A stretch of 37,283 nucleotides of DNA from Candidatus Gastranaerophilales bacterium (GTDB taxonomy: Bacteria; Cyanobacteriota; Vampirovibrionia; Gastranaerophilales; Gastranaerophilaceae). Shown here one piece after another: positions 22,581 through 31,992 of this stretch (positions are counted from its first letter, which is position 1; each line of letters begins with the position of its first letter). The position numbers were made by a program, and so were the translations under genes. Below the pieces are notes generated by a model that was not told where the DNA came from, made no database searches, and saw only the letters and a program-made list of their open reading frames with translations. The stretch lies in NCBI GenBank assembly GCA_944326465.1, contig CALVEB010000021.1, positions 1-37,283 on the forward strand, in the 5' to 3' direction.

Positions 22581-23885
22581 TTACTCAAGCAAAGTCTCTA
22601 ATATACCAATCATATATAACGGAATGTTATACAAATCTCCGTCTGCTTTATAATTTGCAAGAGATGTTCTGACAGCTTTTGGGGGCATGTATTCTTTCCT
22701 GTATTGTGCAAGACTTTTTGCTTTTAAATTCGTTGTAGCTTTTACCTCAATTGGTACAATAAGATTTTCTACCTGTAAAACAAAATCAATTTCTGCGATA
22801 TTAGAACGGCTTGTCCAATAATTTATCTGTTTATTTGTTTTATTTTTTAGCTGTTGTAAAACATATTGTTCGGTTAAAGCCCCCTTAAACTCTGTGAAAA
22901 TTTGGTTGTCTTCAATGATAGTTTTTTGGCTTAGATTAGACCGTGCCCCAAGCAGCCCAATGTCCAGTATGTATAGTTTAAAGGCTTCTAAATCTTCATA
23001 AGCTTTGATAGGTAGTCCGGGTTTTGAAATTCTGTTTATTTTATATATAAGTCCGCTGTCACGCATCCAATTAACGGCCTCTTCATATTCGCGGGCTCTT
23101 GCTCCATGTTTTATTGCTCCATAGATGAATTTTTTATTTTCTTTTGCAAGCTGTGAGGGTATGGAATTCCATAGAGCTCTGATACGCTCCGAAGTCGTTG
23201 AAGATGCATGTTTTGAAAAATCATGTTCGTATGAAATAATAATATTTTCTTGTAAAGTTCGGACTTTATTATAATCTTTTTCTTCAATAAAATTTTGTAC
23301 AACTTCGGGCATGCCGCCAATATAATAGTAATGTTTTAAAGTATATATAATTTTATCCGCAAATGATGAAATAAGAGTAAAGTTTTTGTCTTCGATAATT
23401 TTCCTGAAACGTCCTTCGCCAATTGCATCTAAAAATTCTAAAAAAGATAGAGGATAAAGTGTCATAAAATCAACTTTACCTACCGGAAATCCTGTTCCGC
23501 TGTGATGAGCAACACCTAATAAACTTCCTGCGGCAACAATGTGATATTCCGGTGCATTTTCGTTAAAATATTTTAAAGCTGTTAAGGCCTCAGGACATTC
23601 CTGTATTTCATCAAAAATTATTAATGTATTATCAGGTTCAATTTTTATTCCTGAATCTAATTCAAGGGCTGAGATTAAAAAAGGAATTTCAACACTTTTT
23701 GAAAAAGCTGTTTTTAAGTGTTCATTTCTGTCAAAACTGACATAAACAGTATTTTTGTATTCAAGCCTGCCAAATTCTTTCATCAACCAGGTTTTACCAA
23801 CCTGCCTTGCGCCTTGAATAATCAATGGTTTTCTATTTTTACCGCTTTTCCATTCTGTCAGTTGTTTTAATGCATCTCTATCCAT
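22581..23885 (-). CDS. AAA_14/DUF4143 P-loop ATPase
   Basis: A 434-residue protein with the AAA_14 N-terminal ATPase and the C-terminal DUF4143 domain. Walker A is GARQVGKT (residues 25-32), Walker B TLIIFDEIQECPEAL, and sensor-like AAGSLLGVAHHSG. The C-terminal part has EIDFVLQVENLIVPIEVKATT, the PD-(D/E)xK-like fold signature (D, E, K) of DUF4143. Proteins of this type are widespread and scattered; roles such as DNA-binding ATPase, toxin or mobile-element cargo are suggested but not settled. The upstream 283 nt contain four phased repeats. It is monocistronic. Confidence 0.85.
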   Translation of the reverse strand: MDRDALKQLTEWKSGKNRKPLIIQGARQVGKTWLMKEFGRLEYKNTVYVSFDRNEHLKTAFSKSVEIPFLISALELDSGIKIEPDNTLIIFDEIQECPEALTALKYFNENAPEYHIVAAGSLLGVAHHSGTGFPVGKVDFMTLYPLSFLEFLDAIGEGRFRKIIEDKNFTLISSFADKIIYTLKHYYYIGGMPEVVQNFIEEKDYNKVRTLQENIIISYEHDFSKHASSTTSERIRALWNSIPSQLAKENKKFIYGAIKHGARAREYEEAVNWMRDSGLIYKINRISKPGLPIKAYEDLEAFKLYILDIGLLGARSNLSQKTIIEDNQIFTEFKGALTEQYVLQQLKNKTNKQINYWTSRSNIAEIDFVLQVENLIVPIEVKATTNLKAKSLAQYRKEYMPPKAVRTSLANYKADGDLYNIPLYMIGILETLLE

Positions 23886-23900
23886 ATTTTATCCTGAATT

Positions 23901-24016
23901 ACATTTTTTCGAACGAATATTTAACTATATCTTACACTTTTTCGAACGAATGTCAAGGAGATTTGACACTTTTTCGAACGAATATTTAACTGTACCTTAC
24001 ATTTTTTCGAACGAAT
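23901..24016. repeat. four phased 18-bp direct repeats upstream of the ATPase gene
   Basis: Copies at 23901-23918, 23934-23951, 23966-23983 and 23999-24016 share ACA(T/C)TTTTTCGAACGAAT. Start-to-start spacing is 33, 32 and 33 nt, about three helical turns, so the copies lie on one face of the DNA. Spacers 1 and 3 are also alike (ATTTAACT...CTT), which suggests a 65-bp unit was duplicated. Each contains TTCGAA. Operator-like. Confidence 0.8.
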
Positions 24017-24168
24017 CTTTTAAAATCGCTTAAAATATGAAATTTTACGTATGTAAATTTATGTAACAATTTCTTTGTTTAAAATCTGAATTTTTAAAGA
24101 AAACATGCGATTTTACCGATAAAAACTATAGTCATAATAGTAAATTATGCAGTTCGGAAAGGGAAATC

Positions 24169-27100
24169 ATGAGTACTAATACAGTTGATAATATTTTTAA
24201 TCAATTGAAAGGCAACTCAAGATATGCAGGCTTGAGTGAGGATCAACTGTACGATATTGCTAATGAAATAAGCAAAGGCGGTATGTATAGCCGTATAGGC
24301 TCTATTTATTCTCGTAATGTAAGTATTTTAGACCCTTTCTACGGTGAAAATGCTGAGTGGGCAAAATTTACCTATGAAGAACTGATTAGAATGGAAGAAG
24401 AAGGTGTTTTAATTCCTGAAGAAGTGCTCTCATGGGCTCATTCTATGCAGGATGCAGATTCTACAAGTTATGAAACAACTCAGGTATCTGAAGATCAAGA
24501 TGCCGGAGCTATTGAACAGGAAGTAAATGATACAAATAATTCTGATGTAATTGACCTTAAAAAAGGTGCTCAGGCTTTAGTTGATAAAAATGAAGCAAAT
24601 CAGAATACTATGGCAAATCAGGTTGATGAAGTTGCTGCAATGGGAAAAGATGTTGAAAATACTTTAAACCAGGCAGAAGAACTTCAAGAAGATTCTCTGG
24701 CTAAAATCCAGAGCATTGTTGATGAATACAAAGAATTAGAAAGCAAACTTAAAAGAAATATCCCTTTATCCGAAACCGAACAACAGAGATTTAATGAATT
24801 AAGCACATTGCTTGATCAAGAAACCAAGCAGTACCAGAAAAACATGAGTGATCTGGATGTAGATTTTGACGAAATCGCATCTGCATTAAGCGAACTTGAC
24901 AAGACAACCAAACAATCTGATGAGTTAATTGAGGCAACAGATTCAATGGCTGAACAGTTATCAAACCGTGAAGCAGATCACAAATTTACAAATGTATCTA
25001 CAGCCCCTGGTTCTTATACCGGAATTGTAGGTATTATTATGAGCAGCGCACTTGCTAAGACATTGACTCAGGCTGCTCAAGAAACAACTATAACAACAGG
25101 ACAGGAAACAGAAGATGTTCAGGCTGACTTAAACGAATTAGCTGCAATGACTGATTTGACAAGAAGTATAACAGCTAATGCTCAAGCTCCGGAAACTGAA
25201 CAACCTGAAGTTTCTCCTGCTCAAACAAGAAGTGTAGAAAATCAGGCAACCGAAGGAGTAGAAAATGAAGTCCAAGATGCAGAAGGCGCTGTACAAAATA
25301 CAGCAGCAACAAATACGCAAACTACAACACCATCTCAATCTGCTGCGCAAGCACAGGCTGCACCTGTTTCAGCGGCAGCAACAGGCAATGCAGGCATAAC
25401 CGAAACTACAAATGTTGCAGAAGCTTCCGCTGATTCTTCTGTTGAGTCTGATACTCTCGGAACAAACAACAGTGAAGAATCCGGTAATGACCTTAAAGCT
25501 CAAACTCAGGAACAAATTCAAAAATGTAATGTAAGATCAGCTGAAATTGATGCAGCAGTTAACGAATTAGATCCTATTAAACAATCTGTTGAAGACATTA
25601 TCAAAGAATCAAAATTCCAGAGAAAAGTTCAAGAAATTAAAGTTAATAAATCACTTAAAAAATATGAAGAACTTTGCAACAAGCTTAAAGATGGCGAAGA
25701 ATTAACATCCGGTGAAAAACAGGAATATAAAAAGTTAAGTACTGACTTAGATAAAGACAATGGCAATTATGTCAATGGTCTTAACGAAAAAATCAACACA
25801 TTGAATGGTTACAGAAGCAGCCTCAACTATGCTATGAGTATTGCAAATCAAGGCGCAGATATTGCAAATGCAACAATAGAAATCGGTAAACAGCTTGCAA
25901 TATCAGAACTCGGCGACAGAAGCTATTTGAAGAAAACATTCTTCTATGCACTTCTTAACGATGAAAGACAAAAAGATTTATTATACGGTAAAAAAGGTGA
26001 ATCTCTCGGCCGTGACGCTATTGACCGCGGTGATGTATTAAATCTTCAGGTTAGCAGTGCAAATTCAGTATTAACAAAACAAATTCCGTTGGCTAATGCA
26101 GCACAGGAACGCTCACAAGAAATTGCACAGACTAAAAATGAATTCACAGCAAAAGTCAGTGAAATTACAAAAGGTTTACCGGAATCCGTTGCTCCTAAGT
26201 CAACTCAATATGTACAAAAAACAGGCAACAATCCATCTAATGCCGAAAATATTGAAGTTGTAGATAACGGTGAAGAACTCCAGCAGGACGGTGAACTTCA
26301 AACAAGAGCAATGCAGCGTGAAGCATCTAATCCGCCGGCTCAAGCATCAACCGAAGCATCAGGTACAGCATCTTCATCTTCAAGTGAAAGCGGCGAAGAA
26401 ATCAGCGCAGAAAACGGTAAAGATGCAGCAGCAAGTGCTGAAAAACAAGGTGAAGAAGTTAAAGGCGACACTAAGTCAACCGAAGAAGATGCAAAAGAAA
26501 TGGAAAATGTTGACAAAGAAGCTCAACAGTCAGACAAGCAACTTCAAAAAGATTCTAAGAAAATTGATAAAGATATCAAGAAAAATCAGAAAGAATTAAC
26601 ACAGAACGAAAAACAAGTACAAGAAGTACAACAAAAAATAGAAGAAGAAGCAGCAGCAATTGAAGCATTGCAAACAGAAGTCGACAGCTTAACTGCATCA
26701 GAAGAAATGGCAGCAGGTCCGGCTATGGCTGCAGCTCCTCAAACAGCAGCACCGGCAGCTCCTCAAACAGCTGCTGACGGTACACAATCTCAGGCTGCTC
26801 CTCAAGCTTCACATGCCGGTTTCAGTGCAATGGATAATGTAATGAATGGCGGGGCAGCGGCTTCAGGTACTTCAAACGACACACAAACAAAAATTGACGG
26901 TTTAAATGAACAAATCATGACAAAAACCGGTACTATTGGTATTTATTCAAGCAAATTAACATTCTTGCAGGAAAAATCTAGCAGAATTGTTAAAACAATG
27001 AATATCAATACTAAAAACTATAACAAAGCCGTACAAAAAGAACAGGAAGCAAAAGAAGAAGATCAATCAACAAGCGAAAAAGTTCTTGAAGTAGCAACTA

Positions 27101-29394
27101 AAATCGAAAGTGTAGCATCAAAAGTTGCACTGGCAGGCTTTATTGTTGGTACAACCGGTGATGTATTGATGAAAGTTATTTTACCGCCTTGGATTCCGGT
27201 AATCGGCGCTGTAATGTCACCTGTCGGCCACGCAGTAGAAGCTATCGGTAACTATGGTGTACTTGCTGCAAACGTTACCAAAATGGCAACTTATGCTGCT
27301 CAGGGTAATTTGATGGGTGCATTGATGAGTGCAGGTATGGCTGTTATGGCTGGTGCTTCAGCATTGGGCGCAACTGCTCAGGCCGCTAAAGGATTCCAGC
27401 AATTAGGTAAAAACATAGCTCAGGCTCAGGCTAGAGCAGCTGTTATGAAAGCTGCACAAGAAACCGCTAAACAAGCTGTTACCAAAACCGGTATGGAAGG
27501 TTTAAAACAAACCGGTCAGAAAATGGCAGCAGAAGGCATGGTTAAAAGTATGAAAACTGCTTCTAAGCAGGCTATTAAGCAAACTCTTAAAGCAGCCGGT
27601 CAAAAAGCTTTAATGTACACAATGACAACAATGGCTCAATCTCAAAACCAACAGCCGGAAGAAAAGAAATCAGAATTGAACATAGTTCTTTCTGACAGAG
27701 CAAAAGAAATAATTGCAGCAGGTGAAAGACGCCGTGCAAACATTCGTGCAGCATTAGAAGCTAGAAATGAAGAAGCAGCACTTCTTGATGACGGTTCAAC
27801 TACTGTTATTGAAGAAGATGCAGACGGAACAGGTAATGCAGCAGGCCGCGTAAGAACAGGTGAAGGCGCTGCAACTTCCGGTAATAACAGAAAATCTTCA
27901 GCAACACGTACTTCTTCAACTTCTGCTTCAACAAGAACTGCATCTGCTGCAAAAACAACAGGTACAACTACAACATCTGCAGCTTCTTCAACAGCTTCAT
28001 CAGCAACATCATCTGCTGCAAAATCATCAGAAAGCAGCAAAGAAGTCGATGCAAACAATGGTAAAGCAGAAGCAAGTCAAGTTGATAAAGACGCTGATGG
28101 TGTTGAAGCTGATACCGCAACAACAGAAAAAAATACCGATGAAATGGAAGAAGTTGATAAAGAAGCTCAAAAATCAGACAAGCAGTTCCAAAAAGATTCC
28201 AAAGCATTAAGCAAAGATATTAAAAAAGACGAAAAAGAATTACAAAAGAACGAAAAAGAAGTACAAGAAACACAGCAGAAAATTGAAGAAGAAATTGTAG
28301 CAGTAGAAGCTCTTCAACTTGAAGTTGACACATTAACAGCAGAACAAGAATCTTCATCAGCAACCGGTGCAGCTGCTCCTTTAAATCCTGTACAGCCGCA
28401 GCATGCAGGTTTCAGCGTAATGGAAAATATCGCAGGCGGTGCAGCAGCATCAACAACCGCAGCTACAACCGGTAATGCAGCTTCTAATCAAACTGAAATA
28501 GATGCGCTTAATGAACAAATCGGTGAAAAAACAAATGTAATTAAAATCTATTCTGACGGTTTGCTTAAAACCCAAAAAAGTTCTGATACAATAATCAAAA
28601 GAATGAATAATACTACCAAGGTATATAACAAAACCGTTGCAAAAGAACAGGCTGAAAAGCAAGAAGACCAATCAAGAAGTGAAAAAGTTCTTGAAGTTGC
28701 AACAAAAGTTGAAAGTATATCATCAGCAGTTGCAATGGCAGGTTTTATCGTTGGTACAACCGGTGATGTATTAATGAAAGTAATTTTACCGCCTTGGATT
28801 CCGGCAGTCGGTGCTGTAATGTCACCTATAGGCCATGCTGCAGAAGCTATCGGTAACTATGGTGTTGCAGCAGCAGGTCTTACAAAAGCAGCAACATACG
28901 CTGCTCAAGGTAATTTGCTCGGAGCTTTAACAAGCGCAGCTTCAGCAGTAATGGCAGGTGCTTCTGCAGTAAGTGCTACAGGTCAGGCTGTTAAAGGGTT
29001 CCAGAATATGGGTAAAAATATTGCAGCATCTCAGGCAAGAGCAGCAGCTTATCAGGGCGCAAAAGAAGCAGCTAAATCCGCTGTTACTGCTACCGGCGAA
29101 GAAGGTATGAAACAGCTTGCTCAAAAAACAGCCGGCGAAACAACTGCTAAAGCTATGAAAGCTGGCGCTAAATCTGCAATTAAAGGTACTTTAAACGCAG
29201 CTAAAAAACAGGCTCTTACATACGCTGCATCATTTGCTATGCAAAGTCAAATGAATAACCAGCAAGACTCTCAACAACAAGAACAAGAACAAAAATCTGA
29301 ATACGAAATTATCCTCTCTGACCGTTTCAAAGAAATTCAACGCAAAAATAAAAAACGTAAAGAGTATACAGCAACAAGATATGGTGTAGCATAA
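24169..29394 (+). CDS. giant coiled-coil protein with two internal duplications and hydrophobic segments
   Basis: A 1741-residue protein of unknown function with no signal peptide. Two duplications are visible. In the N-terminal half a helical unit recurs at ~186 (EYKELESKLKRNIPLSETEQ) and ~498 (KYEELCNKLKDGEELTSGEK). In the C-terminal half a ~440-residue module recurs at ~749-1190 and ~1297-1730. Each module has a charged Lys/Glu/Gln coiled coil (VDKEAQQSDKQLQKDSKK; VDKEAQKSDKQFQKDSK), an Ala/Gly linker with an HAGFS motif, more helix, then a hydrophobic Ala/Gly segment (from 989 and 1524) with 22 identical residues starting AGFIVGTTGD, and a final SDR-K-E-I segment. Between modules lies a Ser/Thr/Ala stretch (~1245-1295). 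The coiled-coil plus hydrophobic-hairpin build recalls secretion translocators such as IpaB/YopB, but this is an analogy only. Confidence 0.85.
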   Translation: MSTNTVDNIFNQLKGNSRYAGLSEDQLYDIANEISKGGMYSRIGSIYSRNVSILDPFYGENAEWAKFTYEELIRMEEEGVLIPEEVLSWAHSMQDADSTSYETTQVSEDQDAGAIEQEVNDTNNSDVIDLKKGAQALVDKNEANQNTMANQVDEVAAMGKDVENTLNQAEELQEDSLAKIQSIVDEYKELESKLKRNIPLSETEQQRFNELSTLLDQETKQYQKNMSDLDVDFDEIASALSELDKTTKQSDELIEATDSMAEQLSNREADHKFTNVSTAPGSYTGIVGIIMSSALAKTLTQAAQETTITTGQETEDVQADLNELAAMTDLTRSITANAQAPETEQPEVSPAQTRSVENQATEGVENEVQDAEGAVQNTAATNTQTTTPSQSAAQAQAAPVSAAATGNAGITETTNVAEASADSSVESDTLGTNNSEESGNDLKAQTQEQIQKCNVRSAEIDAAVNELDPIKQSVEDIIKESKFQRKVQEIKVNKSLKKYEELCNKLKDGEELTSGEKQEYKKLSTDLDKDNGNYVNGLNEKINTLNGYRSSLNYAMSIANQGADIANATIEIGKQLAISELGDRSYLKKTFFYALLNDERQKDLLYGKKGESLGRDAIDRGDVLNLQVSSANSVLTKQIPLANAAQERSQEIAQTKNEFTAKVSEITKGLPESVAPKSTQYVQKTGNNPSNAENIEVVDNGEELQQDGELQTRAMQREASNPPAQASTEASGTASSSSSESGEEISAENGKDAAASAEKQGEEVKGDTKSTEEDAKEMENVDKEAQQSDKQLQKDSKKIDKDIKKNQKELTQNEKQVQEVQQKIEEEAAAIEALQTEVDSLTASEEMAAGPAMAAAPQTAAPAAPQTAADGTQSQAAPQASHAGFSAMDNVMNGGAAASGTSNDTQTKIDGLNEQIMTKTGTIGIYSSKLTFLQEKSSRIVKTMNINTKNYNKAVQKEQEAKEEDQSTSEKVLEVATKIESVASKVALAGFIVGTTGDVLMKVILPPWIPVIGAVMSPVGHAVEAIGNYGVLAANVTKMATYAAQGNLMGALMSAGMAVMAGASALGATAQAAKGFQQLGKNIAQAQARAAVMKAAQETAKQAVTKTGMEGLKQTGQKMAAEGMVKSMKTASKQAIKQTLKAAGQKALMYTMTTMAQSQNQQPEEKKSELNIVLSDRAKEIIAAGERRRANIRAALEARNEEAALLDDGSTTVIEEDADGTGNAAGRVRTGEGAATSGNNRKSSATRTSSTSASTRTASAAKTTGTTTTSAASSTASSATSSAAKSSESSKEVDANNGKAEASQVDKDADGVEADTATTEKNTDEMEEVDKEAQKSDKQFQKDSKALSKDIKKDEKELQKNEKEVQETQQKIEEEIVAVEALQLEVDTLTAEQESSSATGAAAPLNPVQPQHAGFSVMENIAGGAAASTTAATTGNAASNQTEIDALNEQIGEKTNVIKIYSDGLLKTQKSSDTIIKRMNNTTKVYNKTVAKEQAEKQEDQSRSEKVLEVATKVESISSAVAMAGFIVGTTGDVLMKVILPPWIPAVGAVMSPIGHAAEAIGNYGVAAAGLTKAATYAAQGNLLGALTSAASAVMAGASAVSATGQAVKGFQNMGKNIAASQARAAAYQGAKEAAKSAVTATGEEGMKQLAQKTAGETTAKAMKAGAKSAIKGTLNAAKKQALTYAASFAMQSQMNNQQDSQQQEQEQKSEYEIILSDRFKEIQRKNKKRKEYTATRYGVA

Positions 29395-29431
29395 AAAACG
29401 GATGGATTAATTTATCGGACATCCGTTTTTT
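29393..29431. terminator. bidirectional terminator after the giant gene
   Basis: A perfect 12-bp stem (29393-29404 with 29420-29431) begins at the stop codon and has A-tract and T-tract flanks. It lies between the convergent giant gene and GH13-like gene. Confidence 0.9.
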
Positions 29432-29438
29432 GTTGCTA

Positions 29439-30989
29439 TTATTTTATTTCTAAATTGTTAAACATTAAAACTCCTGTTTCTCCTGCCGTAAGATTAATAG
29501 TAATTTTTTTATTTTTTATAACGGGTTCGTTTTCTGTTGACTTAATACAACGGTACCCGCTTGTTTTTTTCAATCCGGATATCTTTATATCAGTTTTTTC
29601 ATTATTCTCAAAATTTAAGTTGCCAAATACAATAACAGTAGTTTTATTATCAGTCATTGCATAAGAAAATATACGTTCGTTGCTGCTTTTTAAAGGTATA
29701 AAAGTTCCATTTGCTAAAACCGGTGCAATTTCTGCTCTGAATTTATTCGCACGGATGAATTCTTTCAAAAACTCTTTATCACTGCCGGCCGGCTTGCGTG
29801 AAAAGTTGAAGATATCTATTTTACCGCGGTGAGCAAAGTAATAATCATCGTCAGTAAAGGTTATGTCAGCTTTTTGATTTGCCCAATCATAAATATAATT
29901 GTCTCCAGTCGCAAAACCGTCGACATAGTACGCATTAACAGGCAATGTACTGTTCAGCCACAGTATCATTGTACTGTATTTAATCCCGTTTACTAAAACA
30001 GGCGAAATTTCATCATGCGTTGAAAAGCTTCCTATTACGCTTTTCGGAGAATTAAATTGTCTGGCAAGATCTTTATTAAATAAAACATGATTAATCAGTT
30101 TATCAGCCGAACTCCATTCTTTCAAATTAAAGAAACTGCCGTAATAACCGTCAAAACCGGCCTCCAGAAGTTTATCATAAGATGTGAACACCCCGTATGG
30201 CGAAACAGCATCGTGCCAGCTGTCAGAACTTTCTGCAAGCCAGAGGAATTGCGGATCTTTTTCTCTTGAATAAGAGATTAATTCTCTCCAGAATTCAGCG
30301 GGTTTGCAATGCGCAACATCTGCTCTTATGCCGTCAACTCCGAGTTCATCAATTGCAAGGTCTACAAATTCTTTATATACCCCGAAAACATCAGGATTAA
30401 TAACACTTTCACTACCTGCATTCAGTAGTCTTACATCTGTCCAATCCGCAGGCACTACAGGTAATTGCTCTTTATCTTTTACAAACAGTTCCGGTCTTTG
30501 TAAATATAAATCGTATGCTGCACAGGCCGGTAAATCAAGAATTATACGAATTCTGCGTTTATGTGCTTCCTGTACAAATTTTTTAGCCTGACTGTTTATA
30601 TCATCATTACTTTTGTCTTTTAATTGTTCATTAAGCCTGTTAAAAGAGGATGCGGCATATAGCGAACCTGCTGTGCCGAGTGCTTTTGTTTTTCCTACCT
30701 GAGTTACCGGAAGTACATGTAACATGTTTATACCGGCGTCTTTTATTTCATCAAGCCTGTCTATTGCGTTTATAAAAGTTCCGCTTTCTTCATTTAAATC
30801 AAAATCAATGATGTCATTATTATTGGTGTCTTTTGCATTAAAAGTTCTGATATTAATTTCATATATAATCGCGTTATTATCGGTGAAAAGTTTTCTTGCG
30901 TTGTTTGTATAAGCTTCCTGCGCTGCTACAGTTGTGCAAGTGTATATCAAAGTTAAAGTAGTAAATAATAATTTGTAGAAATTATTCAT
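29439..30989 (-). CDS. secreted GH13-family (alpha-amylase-type) glycosidase
   Basis: A 516-residue protein with an N-terminal signal peptide (MNNFYKLLFTTLTLIYTCTTVAAQ, cleavage ~residue 24), followed by a GH13 TIM barrel. The catalytic set is present: nucleophile D224 in DGIRADVAHCK, acid/base E253 in LWLAESS, and D326 in STHDE with H325. The first conserved region reads IILDLPACAAYD instead of the usual D-x-x-x-N-H, so the substrate-binding Asn-His is absent. A D/N-rich stretch (DTNNNDIIDFD, residues ~53-63) may bind calcium. The C-terminal ~90 residues form the usual beta domain. It probably degrades alpha-glucans in the periplasm or outside. Confidence 0.85.
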   Translation of the reverse strand: MNNFYKLLFTTLTLIYTCTTVAAQEAYTNNARKLFTDNNAIIYEINIRTFNAKDTNNNDIIDFDLNEESGTFINAIDRLDEIKDAGINMLHVLPVTQVGKTKALGTAGSLYAASSFNRLNEQLKDKSNDDINSQAKKFVQEAHKRRIRIILDLPACAAYDLYLQRPELFVKDKEQLPVVPADWTDVRLLNAGSESVINPDVFGVYKEFVDLAIDELGVDGIRADVAHCKPAEFWRELISYSREKDPQFLWLAESSDSWHDAVSPYGVFTSYDKLLEAGFDGYYGSFFNLKEWSSADKLINHVLFNKDLARQFNSPKSVIGSFSTHDEISPVLVNGIKYSTMILWLNSTLPVNAYYVDGFATGDNYIYDWANQKADITFTDDDYYFAHRGKIDIFNFSRKPAGSDKEFLKEFIRANKFRAEIAPVLANGTFIPLKSSNERIFSYAMTDNKTTVIVFGNLNFENNEKTDIKISGLKKTSGYRCIKSTENEPVIKNKKITINLTAGETGVLMFNNLEIK

Positions 30990-31394
30990 TGTATGCTCCT
31001 GTTATTTTAATATGAGAATAATATCAAATATATTGGAGGTTTTCAAGCCAAAACTTGCAAGATGTTTAATGTTTTATTAAATATGCAAATGTTTAATATA
31101 TTAAGAAAAATTTACAATTATCTTGAAAAGTTGCATAAAAAGCCGTTCTGAAACATGCAAGCGTTTATTGAATGTGTGGTGTTTTTATATAAACAATCAA
31201 AAATATATTTATAAAATAATCTGAAATAAGCCTGAAAACACTTGCAATCAAATATTTTGCAAGTATGATTTAAATAGAATGGTAAATAGTGAAAATTTAT
31301 ACCGGCCGAAGCAGGGTATTTACCCTTTCAGAAGATTGAAAACCAAATAAAACAGTGTAAATTGTCAAAAGCGCTGTAATAAAAGAGGACAAAT
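30990..31394. other. 405-bp spacer between the GH13 gene and infA, TGCAA-rich
   Basis: No gene is seen. It carries several TTGCAA/ATGCAA motifs, a perfect 8-bp inverted repeat ACTTGCAA/TTGCAAGT (31240-31247 with 31257-31264) and a GGGTA-TT-TACCC hairpin (31314-31325). The infA leader ends with AAGAGGAC. Likely the promoter region of the ribosomal operon; I cannot fix a single promoter. Confidence 0.5.
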
Positions 31395-31610
31395 ATGTCA
31401 AAAGACGTTATTGAAATAGAAGGAACGATAATAGAATCCATGCCAAATGCCATGTTTAAAGTACAACTGGAGAACGGGCATGAGATACTGGCACATATTT
31501 CGGGTAAAATCAGGAAGAATTTTATAAGAATTTTACCTGGCGATAAGGTAAGAGTTGAAATGACACCTTATGATTTAACCCGCGGGCGAATAACCTTCCG
31601 CCTGAAATAA
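31395..31610 (+). CDS. infA: translation initiation factor IF-1
   Basis: A 71-residue S1-like OB-fold protein starting [21 protein letters not shown], with [41 protein letters not shown] in the family pattern. IF-1 binds the A site of the 30S subunit and helps initiation. It is the first gene of the infA-rpmJ-rpsM-rpsK-rpsD-rpoA-rplQ series. The usual upstream secY-adk-map genes are not next to it; a GH13-like gene on the other strand is. Confidence 0.97.
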   Translation: MSKDVIEIEGTIIESMPNAMFKVQLENGHEILAHISGKIRKNFIRILPGDKVRVEMTPYDLTRGRITFRLK

Positions 31611-31652
31611 ACCGGAGAATTTACATAATTATAAAATATAAAGGAAAACAAA

Positions 31653-31766
31653 ATGAAAGTAAGATCATCAGTAAAACCGATTTGCGACAAATGCAAATGT
31701 ATTAAAAGAAAAGGCAGAATAGCCGTAATATGTGAAAACCCGAAACACAAACAAAGACAGGGTTAG
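31653..31766 (+). CDS. rpmJ: 50S ribosomal protein bL36
   Basis: 37 residues, [21 protein letters not shown] onward to KHKQRQG. The zinc-ribbon ligands are intact (C11, C14, C27, H32), so this is the zinc-binding form. AAAGGAAAACAAA lies before the ATG. It follows infA by 42 nt, as in most bacteria. Confidence 0.96.
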   Translation: MKVRSSVKPICDKCKCIKRKGRIAVICENPKHKQRQG

Positions 31767-31992
31767 GTTTGTGTTGAGTGAAGTTGGCGTAAGCGAACTA
31801 ACTCAAGTCGGCGCGATGCAATGAGCGGCAATTTTACGAAGTGAAATAAAGCGAACGAGCGCAGAGCGGAACACATATAATAAATTTAATTCAGCCGAAC
31901 CTGCGGGCTATAAACGGCAGGTGAAGAGGAAGTATTTAAGCCTCTTACCCAAAAAAATCTAACAACAAGAAAACAAAGGAGAATATTTAAAA
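31767..31992 (+). other. rpmJ-rpsM spacer with hairpins
   Basis: 226 nt without a gene. It contains CCTGC/GCAGG (31900-31904 with 31917-31921) and AAGAGG/CCTCTT (31924-31929 with 31941-31946) hairpins shortly before the rpsM ribosome-binding site, and an AGCGAA/GAGCG-rich stretch upstream. The position is that of the leader through which S4 represses the alpha operon in E. coli, but I cannot show a pseudoknot. Confidence 0.4.

Noticed and set aside
23901-24016. CRISPR-like array of four repeats
   Set aside because: Repeats are 18 bp and spacers only 14-15 bp, two of them nearly identical; no cas genes. The phased-operator reading is better.
27642-28058. 138-codon open frame on the minus strand opposite the giant gene
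   Set aside because: It is the antisense reflection of Ala/Ser/Thr-rich GCA/TCA/ACA codons; no ribosome-binding site and no independent sign of coding.
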